The translations under genes were made by a program, and so were the position numbers. From UBA5186 sp040005095 (GTDB taxonomy: Bacteria; Actinomycetota; Thermoleophilia; Gaiellales; Gaiellaceae): a DNA stretch of 16,520 bases. Positions 1-6,649 of the stretch are shown one piece after another. A model generated the notes under the pieces. The model ran no database searches and was not told where the DNA came from. It saw only the letters and a list, made by a program, of their open reading frames with translations. The DNA is taken from NCBI GenBank assembly GCA_040005095.1, contig JBDTZN010000041.1, positions 1 through 16,520 of the forward strand, read 5' to 3'. Positions within the stretch are counted from its first letter, which is position 1, and each line of letters starts with the position of its first letter.

Positions 1-45
1 GTCTATGCGACGCCCGAAGACCTCGACACTCCCCATCACAAGTAG
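1..45 (+). CDS. C-terminal end of probable 2-oxoacid dehydrogenase E1 alpha subunit (partial)
   Basis: Only the last 14 codons and the TAG stop lie in the window, reading VYATPEDLDTPHHK. E1-alpha subunits of pyruvate and branched-chain dehydrogenases often end in a Leu-x-x-Asp-Val-Tyr-Ala-type tail, which the first residues fit. The next gene downstream on the same strand is the E1-beta partner, and alpha-beta-E2 order is usual for these operons. E1 alpha carries the thiamine diphosphate-binding half of the decarboxylase heterotetramer. The identification rests mostly on context, because no catalytic residue is visible in so short a piece. Third codon positions are mostly G or C, as expected for coding sequence here. 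Confidence 0.6.
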   Translation, partial: VYATPEDLDTPHHK

Positions 46-72
46 GTGGCTCACCCGGCAACATACGGCGGC

Positions 73-182
73 GCCTGGAACGCGATCACGCGGCGCGCTG
101 CGGCGTCCTCGGTCGCGCCCGGGCTGGCCACAGCCCGAACACTCCCTGCGTCCTTGCATCGCTTGGTGCTCGCGCCCCAGGC
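73..182 (-). ncRNA. Candidate structured RNA element, copy A
   Basis: This lies in the gap between the E1-alpha stop and E1-beta and reads on the minus strand. A 12-bp closing helix pairs 171-182 with 73-84 (minus-strand arms GCCTGGGGCGCG and CGCGTTCCAGGC). Its two G.U wobbles would be A.C clashes on the plus strand, which favours a minus-strand transcript. Inside is a 7-bp hairpin at 120-137 with a 4-nt loop. On either side of that hairpin lie two blocks shared with the element at 2681-2849: 14 identical nt at 142-155 and 18 of 20 nt at 101-120. I do not recognise a known RNA family. It could instead be a dispersed repeat or a miniature mobile element. Confidence 0.4.
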
Positions 183-211
183 ATCCACCTATGTCACCGG
201 GAGAACCACTA

Positions 212-1180
212 ATGGCTGAAAAGACTTATCTCCAGGCGATCTCCGACGGGCTCCGGCTGGAGATGCAGCGCGACAAGCGCGTCTTCGTGATCGGTGAGGA
301 CGTCGGAGTCTACGGCGGCGCCTTCAAGGTCACCCTCGGCTTCCAGGAAGAGTTCGGCCCGTGGCGCGTGATCGACGCGCCGCTGGCAGAGACCGCGATC
401 GTCGGCGCGTGCACCGGCGCCTCGCTCATGGGCATGCGCCCCGTCGCGGAGATGCAGTTCGCCGACTTCATCTCGTGCGCGTGGGACCAGCTCGTCACCG
501 TCGCCGCCAAGCAGCGCTGGCGCGCGGGGACGCCGGTGCCGATCACCATCCGGCTCCCGTCCGGCGGCGGCTTCTCGGGCGGCCCGTTCCACTCCCAGAA
601 CCCCGAGTCGTCTTTCGCGCACATCCCGGGCCTCAAATGCGTCTGCCCGGCGACGCCCGAGGACGCGAAGGGGCTGATCGCCGCCGCGATCGAGGATCCG
701 AACCCGGTGCTCTATTTCGAGCACAAGCACCTCTACCGCCGCATCAAGGGCGAGGTGCCGGACGAGCGCTACGTGACGCCGATCGGCAAGGCGCGCATCC
801 ACCAGGAAGGCGAGGACGTCACCCTGGTGACCTGGGGCGCGATGGTCTACACGGCCGAAGAGGCCGCGAAGGAGCTCGGTGACGTCTCCGTCGAGATCAT
901 CGACCTCCGCACCGTGATGCCGTGGGACAAGGCGGCGGTGCTCGAGAGCGCGCGCAAGACCTCGAAGGTGCTCGTCCTGCACGAGGACACGCGCACCGGC
1001 GGCTTCGGCGCCGAGATCGCCGCGACGATCGCCGAGGAGGCGTACGAGGACCTGGACGGCCCGGTCAAGCGCATCGCCGCGCCCGACACGCCCGTTCCGT
1101 TTTCGCCGACGCTCGAGAAGGCGTACATCCCGCAGGTCGAGGACGTCGTCAAAGGCTTGAAAGAGCTCGCGGAGTACTAA
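212..1180 (+). CDS. 2-oxoacid dehydrogenase E1 component, beta subunit (pyruvate or branched-chain type)
   Basis: A 322-residue protein of normal length for an E1-beta subunit, which pairs with E1 alpha to decarboxylate a 2-oxoacid on thiamine diphosphate and reductively acylate the E2 lipoyl arm. Visible family marks are IGEDVGVYGG (residues 27-36), PLAETAIVG with the cofactor-activating Glu60, the AEMQFADF strand (79-86), and GGPFHSQNPES (123-133) with a conserved His. YFEHKHLYR (168-176) is seen in branched-chain and general 2-oxoacid E1-beta proteins, so the substrate is not settled. The ATG at 212 follows GGGAGA and starts the family's usual N-terminus. The upstream in-frame extension to position 5 has no homology-like features and crosses the structured element. 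The E2 gene starts 10 nt after the stop, so the two are surely co-transcribed. Confidence 0.93.
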   Translation: MAEKTYLQAISDGLRLEMQRDKRVFVIGEDVGVYGGAFKVTLGFQEEFGPWRVIDAPLAETAIVGACTGASLMGMRPVAEMQFADFISCAWDQLVTVAAKQRWRAGTPVPITIRLPSGGGFSGGPFHSQNPESSFAHIPGLKCVCPATPEDAKGLIAAAIEDPNPVLYFEHKHLYRRIKGEVPDERYVTPIGKARIHQEGEDVTLVTWGAMVYTAEEAAKELGDVSVEIIDLRTVMPWDKAAVLESARKTSKVLVLHEDTRTGGFGAEIAATIAEEAYEDLDGPVKRIAAPDTPVPFSPTLEKAYIPQVEDVVKGLKELAEY

Positions 1181-1190
1181 GGAGAAGCGA

Positions 1191-2684
1191 ATGGCTACGA
1201 CTTCTGCCATCGACGTCGTCATGCCGCAGATGGGCGTGTCCGTCTCGGAGGGGACGATCACGAAGTGGCTCAAGCAGGAGGGCGAGGAGATCGCCGCCGA
1301 CGAGCCGCTGCTCGAGATCTCGACCGACAAGGTCGACACCGAGGTTCCGAGCCCGGGCGACGGCGTGGTGCAGCAGATCCTCGTCCAGGAGGGCGAGACC
1401 GTCGAGGTCGGTACGAAGCTCGCCGTGATCGCGCCCGCAGGCGCCGAGGCTCCCGCCGCCGAGGCGGAGCCGGAGCCCGAACCAGAGCCTGAGGCCGTTC
1501 CCGAGCCCGCTACCGCGCAGGCAGCCGCGGAGTCGAGCGCCGTCTCCGACGCGCCCGGCACGCCGACGACCGCCGACGAGGTCGAGGAAGCAACGCCTGC
1601 TCCAGCCGAGGCGAGTGCGACGACCGGGGACGACGAGCCCGCACCGGCGCCCGCCGCGGCACCCGCACCGTCGGTCCAGGGCCCGAGCACGAACGGCAAG
1701 ACGTTCGTCTCGCCCGTCGTTGCGCGGATCGCCGCCGAGAACAACATCGACCCGTCGCAGGTTCCGGGAACCGGCCAGGGCGGCCGCGTGACGAAGAAGG
1801 ACATTCTCAACTTCATCGAGTCGGGCGCCCAGGCGGAGCCGCAGACCCAGGCTCCCACTCCGCCGCCCGCGCCCGCCGAGGCTCCTCCCGCCGAGGCACC
1901 CGCTCCGCCGCCCGCACCTGCGGCGGCCGCTCCCGCGCCGGCTCCCGCCGCACAGGCCGAGCCTGTTGCCCAGGGCGAGTCCGAAGAGCCGATGAGTGCC
2001 ATGCGCCGCGGGATCGCGGAGCACATGCGGCGTTCGCTCGACACATCTGCGCACGTCACGAGCGCAATCGAGGTCGACATGACGAAAGTGGTCGGGATCC
2101 GCGAGAAGCTGAAGAAGGAGTACCAGGCGACCTACGGCGTTAACCCGACGTACCTGTCGTTCATCGCGCGCGCCGCCGTCGAGACGCTCAAGGACTACCC
2201 GTGGATCAACGGCGAGCTCCGCGGCGACAAGATCGTCACGCGAAGCTTCGTCAACCTCGGCTTCGCGGTGGAGCTGGCCGACGGCAAGGGCCTGATCGTC
2301 CCGGTGATCAAGAACGCCGAGACGCTGAACCTGCTCGGGATGGCGAAGTCGGTCGCCGAGATCGCGGAGCGCGCGCGCAACAAGCAGCTCACACCGGATG
2401 ACGTGACCGGCGGCACGTTCACGATCACGAACCCGGGCGGCTACGGCACATTCCACGGCACACCGGTGATCAGCCAGCCGCAGGCCGGCATCCTCGGGAC
2501 GTACGCGATCGTCAAGCGGCCGTGGGTCGTCCAGGACGAGTTCGGCAAGGACGCAATCGCGATTCGCTCGATGATGAACCTGACGCTCACGTACGACCAC
2601 CGCCTGGTCGACGGCGCGCTCGCGGGACGCTTCCTTCGCGACCTGCGCGAGAAGCTCCAGACCTGGGGCGAGCCGGACTATTAG
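1191..2684 (+). CDS. 2-oxoacid dehydrogenase E2 component (dihydrolipoyl acyltransferase)
   Basis: A 497-residue E2 core protein that moves the acyl group from E1 to coenzyme A. Domains in order: one lipoyl domain (about 7-80) with the lipoylated Lys47 in STDKVDTEV; an acidic, then Ala/Pro-rich linker (81-170, including a Glu-Pro repeat); a peripheral-subunit-binding domain (172-208, FVSPVVARIAAE to GRVTKKDIL); a second Ala/Pro linker (211-264); and the catalytic domain (266-497) with DHRLVDG at 469-475, His470 being catalytic. A single lipoyl domain is fewer than the two in many actinobacterial E2 proteins. AAGGAG at 1179-1184 overlaps the stop of the E1-beta gene and sets the ATG. No E3 gene is in the window. 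The LipB and LipA enzymes that supply the lipoyl group are encoded 2-3 kb downstream. Pyruvate versus branched-chain specificity cannot be told from sequence here. Confidence 0.94.
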   Translation: MATTSAIDVVMPQMGVSVSEGTITKWLKQEGEEIAADEPLLEISTDKVDTEVPSPGDGVVQQILVQEGETVEVGTKLAVIAPAGAEAPAAEAEPEPEPEPEAVPEPATAQAAAESSAVSDAPGTPTTADEVEEATPAPAEASATTGDDEPAPAPAAAPAPSVQGPSTNGKTFVSPVVARIAAENNIDPSQVPGTGQGGRVTKKDILNFIESGAQAEPQTQAPTPPPAPAEAPPAEAPAPPPAPAAAAPAPAPAAQAEPVAQGESEEPMSAMRRGIAEHMRRSLDTSAHVTSAIEVDMTKVVGIREKLKKEYQATYGVNPTYLSFIARAAVETLKDYPWINGELRGDKIVTRSFVNLGFAVELADGKGLIVPVIKNAETLNLLGMAKSVAEIAERARNKQLTPDDVTGGTFTITNPGGYGTFHGTPVISQPQAGILGTYAIVKRPWVVQDEFGKDAIAIRSMMNLTLTYDHRLVDGALAGRFLRDLREKLQTWGEPDY

Positions 2685-2849
2685 GAGGGTTTGGTGGAAC
2701 GTCGCTCGTTGTCGGGGTGCGATGGTCGCTGCGAGGGAAGGACGCAGGGAGCCCTCGTACCTTCTGGTACGGGGGCGACTGAGGACGCCGTCCTCGGGGC
2801 GAGCAGCGTGACCCGGCAACTCAGCGCGCGTTTCGCCGAGCCCTCCTAA
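2681..2849 (+). ncRNA. Candidate structured RNA element, copy B
   Basis: A 169-nt element that begins on the E2 stop codon and fills the gap to the next reading frame. Its ends form a 14-bp closing helix (2681-2694 with 2836-2849) whose two non-Watson-Crick pairs are G.U only on the plus strand. Nested inside are TTGTCGGG/CCCGGCAA (2709-2716 with 2812-2819), GGTCGC/GCGACT (2724-2729 with 2775-2780), a 10-bp hairpin with loop TTCT (2752-2775) and an 8-bp hairpin (2779-2797). Blocks at 2738-2751 and 2771-2790 match copy A near the window start. An alternative or pseudoknotted pairing of 2704-2708 with 2800-2804 is possible. I know no matching family. A terminal-inverted-repeat miniature element is the main alternative. 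Confidence 0.45.
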
Positions 2850-2861
2850 CGGCGGGCGTTG

Positions 2862-3286
2862 ATGCCTCGCCGGCCGCTCATCCGTCCCCGTCTGCTGCTC
2901 CTCGGTGCGGCTCTCGTGATCGCCGCCGCCCTAGCCGGCGTCGAGTACGCGCGCTCGACTTCCGGCCTGCCCGCCGTCCCTTACAGCCCGAAGAATCACG
3001 CTGTGACTCCGGCACGAGTCCTCACGACATCAAGCTCAACCGCCCGGTCGCCGGCGACGAACAGCCGTGCGTCTACGACTGCAATCGCAGCGGCTGGATC
3101 CAGCACAGCCGCAGCGGGCGCTACGTCTACGTCGGCGACTCCGGCGACGTGATCGACGCGCGCACGCGAAACATCGTGCTCGACCTGCAGCCGCTGTACG
3201 ACTCGAAGAAGACGCTCGAGCTCGACTGGCGCCGCGGCGTGCCGGTGTTCACCACGACGCGCGCCGGGCTCGGGTACCGCCGCTGA
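2862..3286 (+). pseudogene. Decayed exported beta-propeller gene (N-terminal signal plus last blade, frameshifted)
   Basis: Two coding-like pieces in different frames lie end to end. From the ATG at 2862, about 45 residues give an Arg-rich start and a hydrophobic segment (LLLLGAALVIAAALAG), a signal peptide or anchor. Near 2990-3010 the coding-like pattern moves to the -1 frame and runs to the TGA at 3284-3286, giving PHDIKLNRPV, then SRSGRYVYVGDSGDVIDART and a short tail. The SxxGRYVYVG-GDVID pattern is what I know from final blades of YVTN/WD40-like beta-propeller proteins, which are normally above 300 residues. Here only about 140 codons remain, so an internal deletion joined the ends out of frame. 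G/C at third positions in both pieces shows that each was recently coding. A sequencing indel alone would not explain the missing blades. Confidence 0.55.
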
Positions 3287-3540
3287 TGGACGAGCTTACG
3301 GGCGTCCTGATCCGGAAGGCGGGCGCGCAGACTCCGCACGCGTACGACGGTCTTGCGGCCGACGTGCCCTGGCGGATCAGCGGCGTCCTCACAGCCTCCG
3401 ACGGCTCTCGGCGCGTCGCCGAGATCGGATTTAACTCGCGTGAGGAGGCGACGACGTTTGCCGAATCGGAATTCGGTCTGACGGGGCGCTGGGACGATCC
3501 CGACGGGGACGGCAACTACTGCATCGTGGGCGAGAAATGA
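3286..3540 (+). CDS. Small hypothetical protein, 84 residues
   Basis: The start ATG overlaps the TGA stop of the preceding decayed gene (TGATG at 3284-3288), the arrangement of translational coupling. The protein is acidic and soluble, with no signal peptide or membrane segment. It has regularly spaced charged and aromatic residues (VPWRISGVLTASDG, then EIGFNSREEATTFAE) and an Asp/Gly-rich end (DDPDGDGNYCIVGEK). I do not recognise the family. Codon use has strong G/C third positions, which favours a real gene. An upstream in-frame extension to 3067 is possible on paper, but it runs antiphase to the propeller fragment and looks like a shadow. It ends 21 nt from the convergent secreted-protein gene. 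Confidence 0.6.
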   Translation: MDELTGVLIRKAGAQTPHAYDGLAADVPWRISGVLTASDGSRRVAEIGFNSREEATTFAESEFGLTGRWDDPDGDGNYCIVGEK

Positions 3541-3561
3541 CGGTGCGTTAGCTCGGTCGGC

Positions 3562-4701
3562 TCAGCAGCCCGTGGCGGGCCCGCTGAACGTGTTCATATA
3601 CGTGTAGTAGCCACCGTATGCACGGGACGGACTCTCGCGTGCGAACCACGAGTAGTGCACCTCATCCTCGGGGTGCCAGACCCCGCCCGCGCCGGCGTCG
3701 TACGTGTTGCCCGCCAGCGGGAACCAGATCCCGACGACCGGGTCGCCGGTCTCGAGGTACGCCGTGCACCCGTACTGCGGCGCCGTCGGCGTCAACCACG
3801 GATTCACGAGGTTGTTGACGAACGGATCGTCGTACCACTCCGAGACCTCATGGCTGAGCGCGTGGATGTCCGAGATGCCGACCGTCGGGAAGCCGCGGAA
3901 CGTGTTCGGCGTGCTATAGGCGGCGAAGATGTACGTCTGCACCTGCTGGGCCCCGTTGCCGTTCGCGGAGCCGGTTGCGCCGTGATAGCCGATGATGCAG
4001 CAGTTGTCCGTCGTCCCGATGTACAGCATCGTGTTGTGCGTCAGGATCACCGGCAGGGTCGTCGGATCGATCCCCAGCGTGTTGATCGTGTTCTTCAGAC
4101 GCGATGAGAACCAGCTGTAGCTCATCAGCCCGATCTGGACGCCACGGCTGTTCACGAACGTGAAGCCCTGGTTCGCCGGGACGTCGAACGTCTGCGTGGG
4201 ATACACCGTCGGCGTGCCCAGGCGGACGTGATAGCCGGAGCTGGACTTGTTCCACTGCGCGCGGTAGATCGCATCGCCCGTCTGTGTGAAGTCGCCGCCC
4301 GACAGCGAATGCGCGTAGTTCGAGAAGACCGGCGAGGCGATCGTCTTCGAGACGTCCGCGGTACCGTCCATGACCGTGCCGTCCGAGAAGTTGAACTTGA
4401 ACGGGATGATCTCGCTCGGCACCGTCGTGGTGACGGGTGCGCCGTACGGATTAGTGCCGACCATCGTGTACGGGTAGGTGACCCCGTTGGTCGGGTCGGT
4501 GAAGGACGAGCCCCAGTACGGGATCGTCTTCGAGGTGCGGAAAAGCTCGGTACCGGTATCGGTCGTGAACTTGGCCTTGGCCGTCGCGTCGAACTGGGCG
4601 GCGCTGTATCCGAGCGGTGCCTTGGCGGCGGCGCTCCCTGCGATACAGGCGGCGGCGAGAACAGCGAGCAGCGCTGCGACCAGCAACTTGTGCTTGGACA
4701 T
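3562..4701 (-). CDS. Secreted protein with HExxE motif, copy 1 (putative metalloprotein)
   Basis: A 379-residue protein with a Sec-type signal peptide (MSKHKLLVAALLAVLAAACIAG, likely cleaved after AAA). It is a clear paralogue of the 456-residue protein at 13630-15000. Shared blocks are WGS..DP.NGVTY.Y.MVG.NP, NCC.IGYHG (233-241), DIHALSHEVSEWYDDPF with H284, E285 and E288, LTPTAPQYGC, LETGDPVVGI (E317), HPEDE and the terminal PATGC. HExxE followed by a later conserved Glu recalls metal sites of secreted metallopeptidase-like and Exordium/PHI-1-like proteins, but activity is only inferred. The ATG at 4701 is chosen because GGGGAGA (4710-4716) precedes it and the signal peptide starts there. 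The in-frame extension to 4746 lacks such a site. It diverges from lipB with 76 nt between starts. Confidence 0.8.
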   Translation of the reverse strand: MSKHKLLVAALLAVLAAACIAGSAAAKAPLGYSAAQFDATAKAKFTTDTGTELFRTSKTIPYWGSSFTDPTNGVTYPYTMVGTNPYGAPVTTTVPSEIIPFKFNFSDGTVMDGTADVSKTIASPVFSNYAHSLSGGDFTQTGDAIYRAQWNKSSSGYHVRLGTPTVYPTQTFDVPANQGFTFVNSRGVQIGLMSYSWFSSRLKNTINTLGIDPTTLPVILTHNTMLYIGTTDNCCIIGYHGATGSANGNGAQQVQTYIFAAYSTPNTFRGFPTVGISDIHALSHEVSEWYDDPFVNNLVNPWLTPTAPQYGCTAYLETGDPVVGIWFPLAGNTYDAGAGGVWHPEDEVHYSWFARESPSRAYGGYYTYMNTFSGPATGC

Positions 4702-4764
4702 GCGGTAGATCTCCCCTCTTGTCGTAGACGCCTTGCAGCGCTCCAAGGTAGCGCACCTTCGGGC

Positions 4765-4770
4765 TAGGCT
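4765..4770 (+). promoter_or_regulatory. -10-like hexamer of lipB (leaderless start)
   Basis: TAGGCT ends 7 nt before the lipB ATG, and no Shine-Dalgarno sequence lies in between. The position would start the transcript at or next to the start codon. No good -35 is visible. Confidence 0.35.
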
Positions 4771-4777
4771 GCTCTGG

Positions 4778-5473
4778 ATGGCCCGGCGCGCGCACGTCCT
4801 CGACCTCGGCCTCGTCCCCTATCGCGAGGCGTGGGAGCTGCAGCGGTCGCTCGCGGCAGCCGTCGCCGACGGGTCGCGGCCCGACACGATCGTCTTTCTC
4901 GAGCACCCGCCCACGATCACGCTCGGGAGGCGCACGGAAGCCGGGGAGCTGCACATCCCGCCCGGCGCGGACGTCGAGGTCGTCGAGACCAACCGCGGCG
5001 GCAAGTCGACGTTCCACGCGCCGGGCCAGCTCGTCTGTTACCCCATCTTCGACCTGACCCGTCACGGCCAGGACGTCAAGCGTTACTGCCGGGATCTCGA
5101 AGAAGCGCTCATTCGAACGGTCGAGCCACTCGGGCTCGAGGCCACGCGAATCGGGGGTCTCACCGGAATCTGGCTCGCGGACCCGCCGCGCAAGATCGCC
5201 TCGATCGGGATCCACATCTCGAAGTGGGTCACGACGCACGGGTATGCGCTCAACGTCGACCTCGACCCGGCGCCGTTCACGCAGTGGATCACCGCGTGCG
5301 GGATCGAGGACGCGCTGTTCACGACCATGGCGCGCGAGCTCGGCCGTCCGGTCAGCGTGGACGAAGTGCGCCCGCATGCGGCGGCGGCTCTGGCCCAGGT
5401 CTTCGGCTTCGACGAGCGCGAAGAGTCGTCGGTGGACTTGCGCGAGCTGGCGCCCTCTTCCGCGCCCGCCTAG
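4778..5473 (+). CDS. lipB: Lipoyl(octanoyl) transferase LipB
   Basis: A 231-residue LipB, which moves octanoyl from acyl carrier protein to the lysine of lipoyl domains such as the E2 lipoyl domain encoded upstream. Family marks are FLEHPPTITLGRR (40-52), NRGGKSTFHAPGQLVCYPI (72-90), the substrate-handling Lys139 in RKIASIGIH and the catalytic Cys174 in TACGIED. Length is normal for the family. The ATG at 4778 begins MARRAHVLDLG, which matches the usual N-terminus. An in-frame ATG at 4733 would add 15 unlikely residues and overlap the divergent promoter region. With TAGGCT just upstream and no ribosome-binding site, the gene is probably leaderless. lipA follows after 245 nt with its own promoter region, so the pair is linked but perhaps not strictly co-transcribed. 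Confidence 0.95.
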   Translation: MARRAHVLDLGLVPYREAWELQRSLAAAVADGSRPDTIVFLEHPPTITLGRRTEAGELHIPPGADVEVVETNRGGKSTFHAPGQLVCYPIFDLTRHGQDVKRYCRDLEEALIRTVEPLGLEATRIGGLTGIWLADPPRKIASIGIHISKWVTTHGYALNVDLDPAPFTQWITACGIEDALFTTMARELGRPVSVDEVRPHAAAALAQVFGFDEREESSVDLRELAPSSAPA

Positions 5474-5552
5474 CCGGCCGCGATCACACGCCCCACCGCC
5501 AGCGCGTCACGCAGGACGGGCTCGAGACTGGTCGCTTCCGGCGCTGTCGAAC

Positions 5553-5570
5553 TTTGTGGCTCTGAGCCAC
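5553..5570. promoter_or_regulatory. Dyad-symmetric site, upstream copy (operator-like)
   Basis: GTGGCTC and GAGCCAC form 7-bp arms around a single T (5556-5570). Eighteen nt (5553-5570) are identical to the longer site at 5647-5667, 94 nt downstream. Both lie between lipB and lipA. A one-base centre suits a dimeric DNA-binding protein better than an RNA hairpin. The regulator is unknown. Confidence 0.5.
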
Positions 5571-5646
5571 TATCGCAAGAGTTGTGACAGTTGACCCCGC
5601 ATTGCTCCAGGGCCACCGAGGTTCAGGACACGTCTCTTCCCGAGGG

Positions 5647-5667
5647 TTTGTGGCTCTGAGCCACAAA
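5647..5667. promoter_or_regulatory. Perfect 21-bp dyad-symmetric site upstream of lipA (operator-like)
   Basis: The arms TTTGTGGCTC and GAGCCACAAA are exact reverse complements around one central T. The site lies about 39 nt before the lipA -10-like hexamer, a plausible place for an operator controlling lipA. It could also be a genome-wide dispersed palindrome, which cannot be tested inside this window. Confidence 0.55.
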
Positions 5668-5705
5668 GTCCATGAGGCGCCCGTCCCCGCGGACATGCCC
5701 GTCAT

Positions 5706-5711
5706 TACACT
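5706..5711 (+). promoter_or_regulatory. -10 hexamer of lipA (leaderless start)
   Basis: TACACT ends 7 nt before the lipA ATG, with no Shine-Dalgarno between. fumC has the same hexamer 6 nt before its start. No convincing -35 is seen at the expected place (5683-5688). Confidence 0.5.
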
Positions 5712-5718
5712 CAGAACC

Positions 5719-6639
5719 ATGCAGAGCTCGCTGCCCGTTGCCGAGCGGCCTCGCCGGCCTGAGTGGATGAAGGTACGCGCACCGAGCGCGGATTCCCGCT
5801 ATTTCGACGTCAAGAAGCTGATCCACGGGCAGTCGCTGCTCACGATCTGCGAGGAGGCTCGCTGCCCCAACATCGCGGAGTGCTGGGGGCGCGGCACCGC
5901 GACCTTCCAGATCCTCGGCGACACGTGCACCCGCGCCTGCCGCTACTGCTACGTCCACTCCGGCAAGCCCGACCATCCGCCGGATCCGCTCGAGCCGCTG
6001 CGTCTCGCCCACGCCGCTGCCGAAATGGGGCTCAAACACGTCGTCGTCACCTCGGTCGACCGCGACGACATCCCCGACCGCGGCGCCGGCCATTACGCGG
6101 CGACCATCCGCGCGCTGAAGGCGAAGCTGCCGGACGCGAGCGTCGAGGTGCTGACGCCGGACTTCCTCGGCGTCGAGGAGGAAGCCCTCCAGACCGTGCT
6201 GGCTGCGCGCCCCGAGGTCTTCAACCACAACATCGAGACCGTCCGCCGCCTGCACCGGCGCATGCGCGGCGCGAAGGCGAGCTACGACAAGGCGCTCTGG
6301 CTGCTCGCGCGCGCGAAGGAGCTCGCCGACTACCCGGTGCTGACGAAGTCCGGGATCATCGTCGGCCTCGGGGAGACGAACGACGAGGTCGTGGAGACCC
6401 TGCGCGATCTCCGCGCGAACGGCGTCGACGTCGTCACGATCGGCCAGTACCTGCAGCCGAGCGCGAAGCACGCCACGATCGACCGCTGGGTGCATCCGGA
6501 CGAGTTCCGCTGGATGCGCGAGCAGGGCGAGGCGCTCGGCTTCGGCTCCGTGTTCGCCGGGCCGCTTGTTCGGAGCTCGTACCGCGCCGACGAGCAGCGT
6601 CACGCCGCCGCCACCGGCCGCGGCGCCGTCGCCTACTGA
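5719..6639 (+). CDS. lipA: Lipoyl synthase LipA (radical SAM)
   Basis: A 306-residue LipA, which inserts two sulfur atoms into octanoyl groups placed by LipB. Both iron-sulfur sites are complete. The auxiliary cluster cysteines are C44, C49 and C55 (CEEARCPNIAECWG) and the radical SAM cysteines are C70, C74 and C77 (CTRACRYC). The C-terminal RSSYRADE holds the serine that ligates the auxiliary cluster. Also typical are HNIETV, LTKSGIIVGLGE and TIGQYLQPS. The ATG at 5719 is chosen because a -10-like TACACT precedes it and the family N-terminus starts near here. An open in-frame extension to 5584 reads through the palindromic sites and is rejected. Two copies of a perfect dyad lie in the 245-nt upstream gap. 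The gene converges on the next minus-strand gene with only 10 nt between stops. Confidence 0.96.
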   Translation: MQSSLPVAERPRRPEWMKVRAPSADSRYFDVKKLIHGQSLLTICEEARCPNIAECWGRGTATFQILGDTCTRACRYCYVHSGKPDHPPDPLEPLRLAHAAAEMGLKHVVVTSVDRDDIPDRGAGHYAATIRALKAKLPDASVEVLTPDFLGVEEEALQTVLAARPEVFNHNIETVRRLHRRMRGAKASYDKALWLLARAKELADYPVLTKSGIIVGLGETNDEVVETLRDLRANGVDVVTIGQYLQPSAKHATIDRWVHPDEFRWMREQGEALGFGSVFAGPLVRSSYRADEQRHAAATGRGAVAY

Positions 6640-6649
6640 GAGACGTTCG

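Noticed and set aside
209..2080. Long minus-strand open frame (623 codons) opposite E1-beta and E2
   Set aside because: It is the mirror of G/C-rich third codon positions and an Ala/Pro linker. The protein is low-complexity with no domain, while the plus strand encodes clear enzymes.
1149..2819. Second long minus-strand open frame (556 codons)
   Set aside because: Arg/Leu/Gly-rich antisense shadow of E2 with no recognisable domain. It also crosses the structured element.
5470..5552. Minus-strand stretch reading like a gene end (PVLRDALAVGRVIAAG then stop) beyond lipB
   Set aside because: The codon pattern is good for about 25 codons, but the frame upstream runs into the palindromic sites with no start or domain. 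Possibly an old gene remnant, too weak to call.
5584..5718. Upstream in-frame extension of lipA
   Set aside because: It has no homology-like features and translates the palindrome. The promoter hexamer lies just before 5719.
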